The notes under the pieces: model-generated | Databases searched by the model: none | Told to the model about the DNA's origin: nothing | Seen by the model: the letters and a program-made list of their open reading frames with translations, nothing else | Made by a program: the position numbers and the translations under genes | Assembly: GCA_902767465.1 (NCBI GenBank) | Contig: CACXHM010000017.1 | Coordinates: 1-8,338, forward strand | Source: an uncultured Bacteroidia bacterium | Lineage (GTDB): Bacteria > Bacteroidota > Bacteroidia > Bacteroidales > UBA932 | Direction of reading: 5' to 3' | DNA length: 8,338 bases | In this document: positions 5,800-8,338 of the stretch, in pieces | How positions within the stretch are numbered: the stretch's first letter is position 1 | Layout: each line of letters starts with the position of its first letter

Positions 5800-6753
5800 A
5801 TGACAATCGTATTGTTGCTGGTCGGCCTGGGACTCATTGTACTGGGTGCAGACTGGCTTGTTGAAGGCGCTTCCTCCATTGCGAGGAAGGTTGGCGTGAG
5901 CGAATTCGTCATCGGCCTTACCATCGTGGGATTCGGAACCTCGTGCCCGGAACTGGTGGTGAGCCTTACAGGAGCTTTCGCGGGGAATGCCGATATTGCC
6001 GTGGGCAATGTCATCGGCTCCAATATATTCAATGTGCTGTTTATCCTTGGACTTACGGCACTGTTATGTCCGGTGTCAATGACGCTGGAAAACCGGAAGT
6101 GCGACATCCCTTTAACCCTATGCGTGACGGCGCTGTTCCTGGTACTGGGTATGAACCGTACATTTCTTGGGATAGGAGCCGGGAACGGCCTGCACCGCTG
6201 GGAGGGAGCGCTTTTCCTGCTCTTGTTCGCAGGGTATATTGTCCATGCTTTCAAAAACGGAAAGCCCTCCGCTGAAGAAGGTGCAGCAGGGCAGTCATGG
6301 CCTGTTTGGCTGGCTGTTATGTTTGTCGTGTCGGGCTTGGCCGGCCTTATTTTCGGCGGAAATCTGTTCGTGGACAAAGCCACTGTACTTGCAAGGGACC
6401 TGGGCGTAAGCGACAAGTTTATCGCCGTGACCGTTCTGGCCGGCGGTACTTCTCTCCCTGAACTGGCCACCAGCCTGGTTGCCGCCCTTAAAGGTCGTGA
6501 TCAGCTGGCACTTGGGAATATCCTTGGCTCTAATGTGTTCAACATTCTGCTGATCCTGGGATCATCCGCCCTGATTACGCCGCTTTCCTTCGCTTCCGTA
6601 ACTCTTATGGATGCCGCCGTTCTTCTCTCCAGCATGCTCCTGCTGCTCATTTGGGCTTATACAGGCCGAAGGGAGCGGATCGACCGCTGGGAGGGGATGC
6701 TTATGCTCATACTGTTCGGAGCGTATTATTACTATCTTTTTATCAACTTGTAA
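5800..6753 (+). CDS. Calcium/sodium antiporter, CaCA family (YrbG-like)
   Basis: Inner-membrane cation exchanger, expected to export Ca2+ in exchange for Na+ (or K+/H+). The 317-residue length and about ten hydrophobic segments fit the prokaryotic family. Both alpha repeats are complete: GFGTSCPE at 44-51 with Glu51 followed by GNVIGSNIFN at 69-78, and AGGTSLPE at 214-221 with Glu221 followed by GNILGSNVFN at 239-248. The two Glu residues are the Ca2+ ligands known from archaeal NCX. A short hydrophilic loop (about 150-168) joins the two halves. The start ATG 5800 gives MTIVLLLVGLGLIVLGADWLVEGA, the normal first helix; the ATG is preceded by a tandem AAATCAG repeat and no Shine-Dalgarno. No TAnnTTTG box is seen in the 101 bases before it, so it may be read from the promoter at 5331. 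The exact ion coupling cannot be told from sequence. Confidence 0.96.
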   Translation: MTIVLLLVGLGLIVLGADWLVEGASSIARKVGVSEFVIGLTIVGFGTSCPELVVSLTGAFAGNADIAVGNVIGSNIFNVLFILGLTALLCPVSMTLENRKCDIPLTLCVTALFLVLGMNRTFLGIGAGNGLHRWEGALFLLLFAGYIVHAFKNGKPSAEEGAAGQSWPVWLAVMFVVSGLAGLIFGGNLFVDKATVLARDLGVSDKFIAVTVLAGGTSLPELATSLVAALKGRDQLALGNILGSNVFNILLILGSSALITPLSFASVTLMDAAVLLSSMLLLLIWAYTGRRERIDRWEGMLMLILFGAYYYYLFINL

Positions 6754-6755
6754 TC

Positions 6756-7193
6756 ATGGAAATCAAATTCAAATCGGTCCATACTGTAAAGGACCTCGTC
6801 ATATCTGCCATTATCCTTGCCGCCGGCATCGGCCTGTATTTCGTAAATGCCGGGCTCGGCGTTGTTATAGCTATCTGTGGCCTTCTGATGCTGCTTTTCT
6901 ACAAATCCGGACATAAGAGGGAAGGTGAAGGCATTGTTCTCAAGAAGAAAGCCTTCGATATCGCCTACCATTGTCGTGATTCCGTAAAGGGCTTTCTCGA
7001 AGGAAAAGACGTGGAGCCTGAATTAGACACCAAAGAAAATGGCGGTGTCGTCCGTCTGGAAATCTATTACAACACCGATGCTGCCGTGGCCTATGCCCAA
7101 CTCTTCGATTTCTCCAGCTACACCTACGAGCCAGCAACTGAAATCGTGGAGCTACGTGGCCAGAGAGCCGAAAAAATCATCGGTAAACTATGA
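6756..7193 (+). CDS. Two-helix membrane protein of unknown function, coupled to the antiporter
   Basis: 145 residues; I do not recognise the family. Two closely spaced hydrophobic segments lie at about 12-30 and 33-49, separated by a short NAG turn, so both ends are probably on the same side. The basic stretch KSGHKRE directly after helix 2 suggests the C-terminal part is cytoplasmic. That soluble part (about 52-145) is charged, with KKKAFDIAYHCRDS, GGVVRLEIYYN and YTYEPATEIVELRG segments that look like an alpha/beta domain. The start is ATG 6756, two bases after the antiporter stop; the frame is open further upstream inside the antiporter gene, but those residues belong to another frame of that gene. 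The tight spacing implies translational coupling and suggests a role beside the antiporter, which is inference. A strong hairpin follows 3 bases after its stop. Confidence 0.85.
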   Translation: MEIKFKSVHTVKDLVISAIILAAGIGLYFVNAGLGVVIAICGLLMLLFYKSGHKREGEGIVLKKKAFDIAYHCRDSVKGFLEGKDVEPELDTKENGGVVRLEIYYNTDAAVAYAQLFDFSSYTYEPATEIVELRGQRAEKIIGKL

Positions 7194-7229
7194 AAATGCA
7201 GCATGTTTCCAGCACGGAAACATGCTGCA
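7193..7229 (-). terminator. Strong hairpin terminator between convergent genes, best oriented for greA
   Basis: A perfect 14-bp stem (7197-7210 with 7216-7229) surrounds the loop AGCAC. Read on the minus strand it is followed at once by TTTT (7196-7193), the classical rho-independent layout, 25 bases past the greA stop. On the plus strand it starts 3 bases after the stop of the two-helix membrane protein but has no T run behind it, so termination in that direction would be weaker or would depend on the hairpin alone. Confidence 0.8.
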
Positions 7230-7253
7230 ACTTACAAAAATAGACAAGATCCG

Positions 7254-7721
7254 TCAGTCGAGCGTAATGCTTTCGATCCTTAGGCGCACGATTCCGGAGG
7301 GGATCCTGGCCTCGGCGATTTCGCCAACTTTTTTGCCCATCAGGGCGGCGCCAATAGGTGATTTCAGCGAAATCTTGCCAGCTTCAAGGTCCATTTCGTG
7401 AGGGCTCACTATTTCGAATTTCATGCGGGTATTTGTCGAGAGGTTCGTGAATTCGACCTGGCTCAGAAGGCATACCCTGTCTTTTGGAAGAACATCGGGG
7501 GCAATCACGCGGGAATGCTCCAGGACCTTCTGCAGGAAACGGATCCGGCTGATAGTCTTCGCCTGGATCCGCCTTGCTTCGCGGTCTCCTGCATTTTCGC
7601 TCACGTCACCTTGGGCGCGAGTCTCCGCCAGGTCTTCCTTCACCTTTGGATAAACCTCGTTGATAAGGTGCTTCAACTCTGCCGTAATCTCGTCGTATCT
7701 TTGCTTTGACAGGTATTCCAT
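7254..7721 (-). CDS. greA: Transcription elongation factor GreA/GreB family
   Basis: Rescues backtracked RNA polymerase by entering the secondary channel and stimulating cleavage of the extruded RNA 3' end. The 155-residue length is typical of GreA. Residues 1-75 form the antiparallel coiled coil. Its tip GDVSENAGDREAR carries Asp39 and Glu42, matching E. coli GreA Asp41 and Glu44, the metal-binding acidic residues. Residues from about 80 to the end form the FKBP-like C-terminal domain, ending with SPIGAALMGKKVGE and a final strand. The start ATG 7721 gives the usual short MEYLSKQRYDEI lead-in to the coiled coil. The gene stands alone, convergent with the antiporter block and divergent from the DUF1349 gene. 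A GreB assignment is less likely, because the protein lacks the more basic GreB surface as far as can be judged. Confidence 0.95.
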   Translation of the reverse strand: MEYLSKQRYDEITAELKHLINEVYPKVKEDLAETRAQGDVSENAGDREARRIQAKTISRIRFLQKVLEHSRVIAPDVLPKDRVCLLSQVEFTNLSTNTRMKFEIVSPHEMDLEAGKISLKSPIGAALMGKKVGEIAEARIPSGIVRLRIESITLD

Positions 7722-7725
7722 GGTT

Positions 7726-7733
7726 CAAATATA
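7726..7733 (-). promoter_or_regulatory. TATATTTG box directly before greA
   Basis: Matches the Bacteroidota -7 consensus TAnnTTTG but ends only four bases before the greA ATG. If used, the transcript would be leaderless or start within a base or two of the initiation codon. No clear -33 TTTG is seen 19 bases upstream, so this could be coincidental AT-rich sequence. Confidence 0.4.
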
Positions 7734-7785
7734 ATCATTTTCGATTTTTTGTGTCCCGTCCGGACTGTAGGAAGGCAAATAATGC

Positions 7786-7793
7786 TAACTTTG
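7786..7793 (+). promoter_or_regulatory. Putative -7 box for the DUF1349 lipoprotein gene
   Basis: TAACTTTG is a full match to TAnnTTTG. Initiation would be expected around 7797-7802, giving a leader of about 90 bases before ATG 7890. The -33 region is poor (ACTG near 7764-7767). The identical octamer is used in the same way at 5331-5338. Confidence 0.5.
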
Positions 7794-7815
7794 TATGTCA
7801 TGAACCACAAGTACG

Positions 7816-7863
7816 GGCCGAATTGCCTGAACCGACTGTCCGCCGAACGCTTGGGAATCGGCC
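7816..7863 (+). other. Imperfect hairpin in the leader of the DUF1349 gene
   Basis: GGCCGA (7816-7821) pairs with TCGGCC (7858-7863). The helix continues, with a bulged A and one mismatch, through TT/AA and CC/GG, around a loop of about 25 bases. It lies between the putative transcription start and the ATG at 7890. No known riboswitch class is recognised. Confidence 0.3.
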
Positions 7864-7889
7864 AAGAATCATTAATTCATATTGACACC

Positions 7890-8338
7890 ATGACCTACTT
7901 CATTAAAACTCTTTGCATTGGATTGTGCATTTTCGCAGTTTCTTGCGGAAACCCTTCTCAGAAAGCATCTGACGGTGCATTCACCGACAGCGTGGCCGAA
8001 GCTCTTGCAGGCGGCGGACAGATTAATCCGGACCGTCTCCAATGGACCCGGGAGCCGGCTGCCTTTGAAATCAAGGACGGCACCATTTCCATCACGACCG
8101 CTCCACATACCGACCTCTGGCAGCGGACATACTATCATTTTCGGAACGACAATGCACCGGTGCTGCAGATGCAGACACGGGAGAAGTTCTTTAGTTTCGT
8201 GGTGAAGACAGACTTCACGCAGAGCCACCGGCGCTTCGACCAGTGCGGCATCGTGATGTATCTGGACAGTGAGAACTGGCTCAAAGGCTCCGTTGAGTTC
8301 GAAAACGAGGAGTTTCAGCATCTTGGCAGCGTGGCCAC
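7890..8338 (+). CDS. DUF1349-family lipoprotein (concanavalin A-like fold), C-terminus beyond the right edge
   Basis: 149 whole residues are present. MTYFIKTLCIGLCIFAVSC is a lipoprotein-type signal with probable acylated Cys19 (AVSC; Ala at -3 is slightly off the lipobox consensus). After a short Ser/Gly-rich linker, residues about 51-149 match what I know of DUF1349 (COG3506): WTREPAAFEIKDGTISI, then TDLWQRTYYHF, FFSFVVKTDF, RFDQCGIVMYLDSENWLKGSVEF and the beginning of the next strand. These proteins adopt a beta-sandwich fold like concanavalin A; molecular function is poorly known, though a carbohydrate-related role is often suspected. An in-frame ATG at 7800 would add 30 residues and bury the signal peptide, so ATG 7890 is chosen. 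The family is about 190-220 residues, so most of the domain is here. It diverges from greA. Confidence 0.85.
   Translation, partial: MTYFIKTLCIGLCIFAVSCGNPSQKASDGAFTDSVAEALAGGGQINPDRLQWTREPAAFEIKDGTISITTAPHTDLWQRTYYHFRNDNAPVLQMQTREKFFSFVVKTDFTQSHRRFDQCGIVMYLDSENWLKGSVEFENEEFQHLGSVA

Noticed and set aside
5787..6470. 227-codon minus-strand frame opposite the antiporter
   Set aside because: The plus strand has both complete CaCA alpha repeats. The antisense frame is rich in Ser/Thr/Pro, as expected for the complement of a membrane-protein gene.
7872..8321. 149-codon minus-strand frame opposite the DUF1349 gene
   Set aside because: The plus strand carries a lipoprotein signal and DUF1349 motifs in a frame that simply lacks a stop before the window edge; the minus frame shows nothing recognisable.

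Overview
The window looks like ordinary chromosome from a member of the Bacteroidota, most likely a gut-type, mid-GC Bacteroidales. Three things suggest this. Promoter-like boxes of the form TAnnTTTG recur upstream of genes (3625, 5331, 7786 on +; 3612 and 7733 on -). Starts lack Shine-Dalgarno sequences. Lipoproteins with short Bacteroidota-style signal peptides appear next to a NifJ-type pyruvate:ferredoxin oxidoreductase. This is recognition of protein families and motifs, not a database match. I see no insertion sequence, phage gene, CRISPR array or origin.

Layout. From 1 to 3584, on the minus strand, fabD (malonyl-CoA:ACP transacylase) is followed after 31 bases by nifJ, whose last quarter or so lies beyond the left edge. 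Together they cover acetyl-CoA formation and the entry of malonyl units into fatty-acid synthesis. A short divergent promoter region (about 3598-3632) separates fabD from tRNA-Arg(CCG) at 3646-3720 on the plus strand, which is followed by a hairpin that may be its terminator. From 3778 to 5254, on the plus strand, a lipoprotein alpha/beta hydrolase with a cysteine nucleophile overlaps a MutT/NudG-like Nudix hydrolase by 11 bases.

From 5255 to 5799 lie a hairpin, a good Bacteroidota-type promoter, a small predicted secreted protein of unknown function (5351-5698), and a compact inverted-repeat element of the dispersed intergenic type. From 5800 to 7193, a CaCA-family calcium/sodium antiporter is tightly followed, with 2 bases between, by a two-helix membrane protein of unknown function. 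A perfect 14-bp hairpin at 7197-7229 separates this block from a convergent greA (7254-7721, minus). Divergent from greA, a DUF1349 lipoprotein starts at 7890 and runs off the right edge.

I do not see strong evidence for a new multi-gene system. The least explained items are the small secreted protein with its near-leaderless promoter, the unknown membrane partner of the antiporter, the inverted-repeat element at 5701-5775, and the substrate of the Cys-nucleophile lipoprotein hydrolase.
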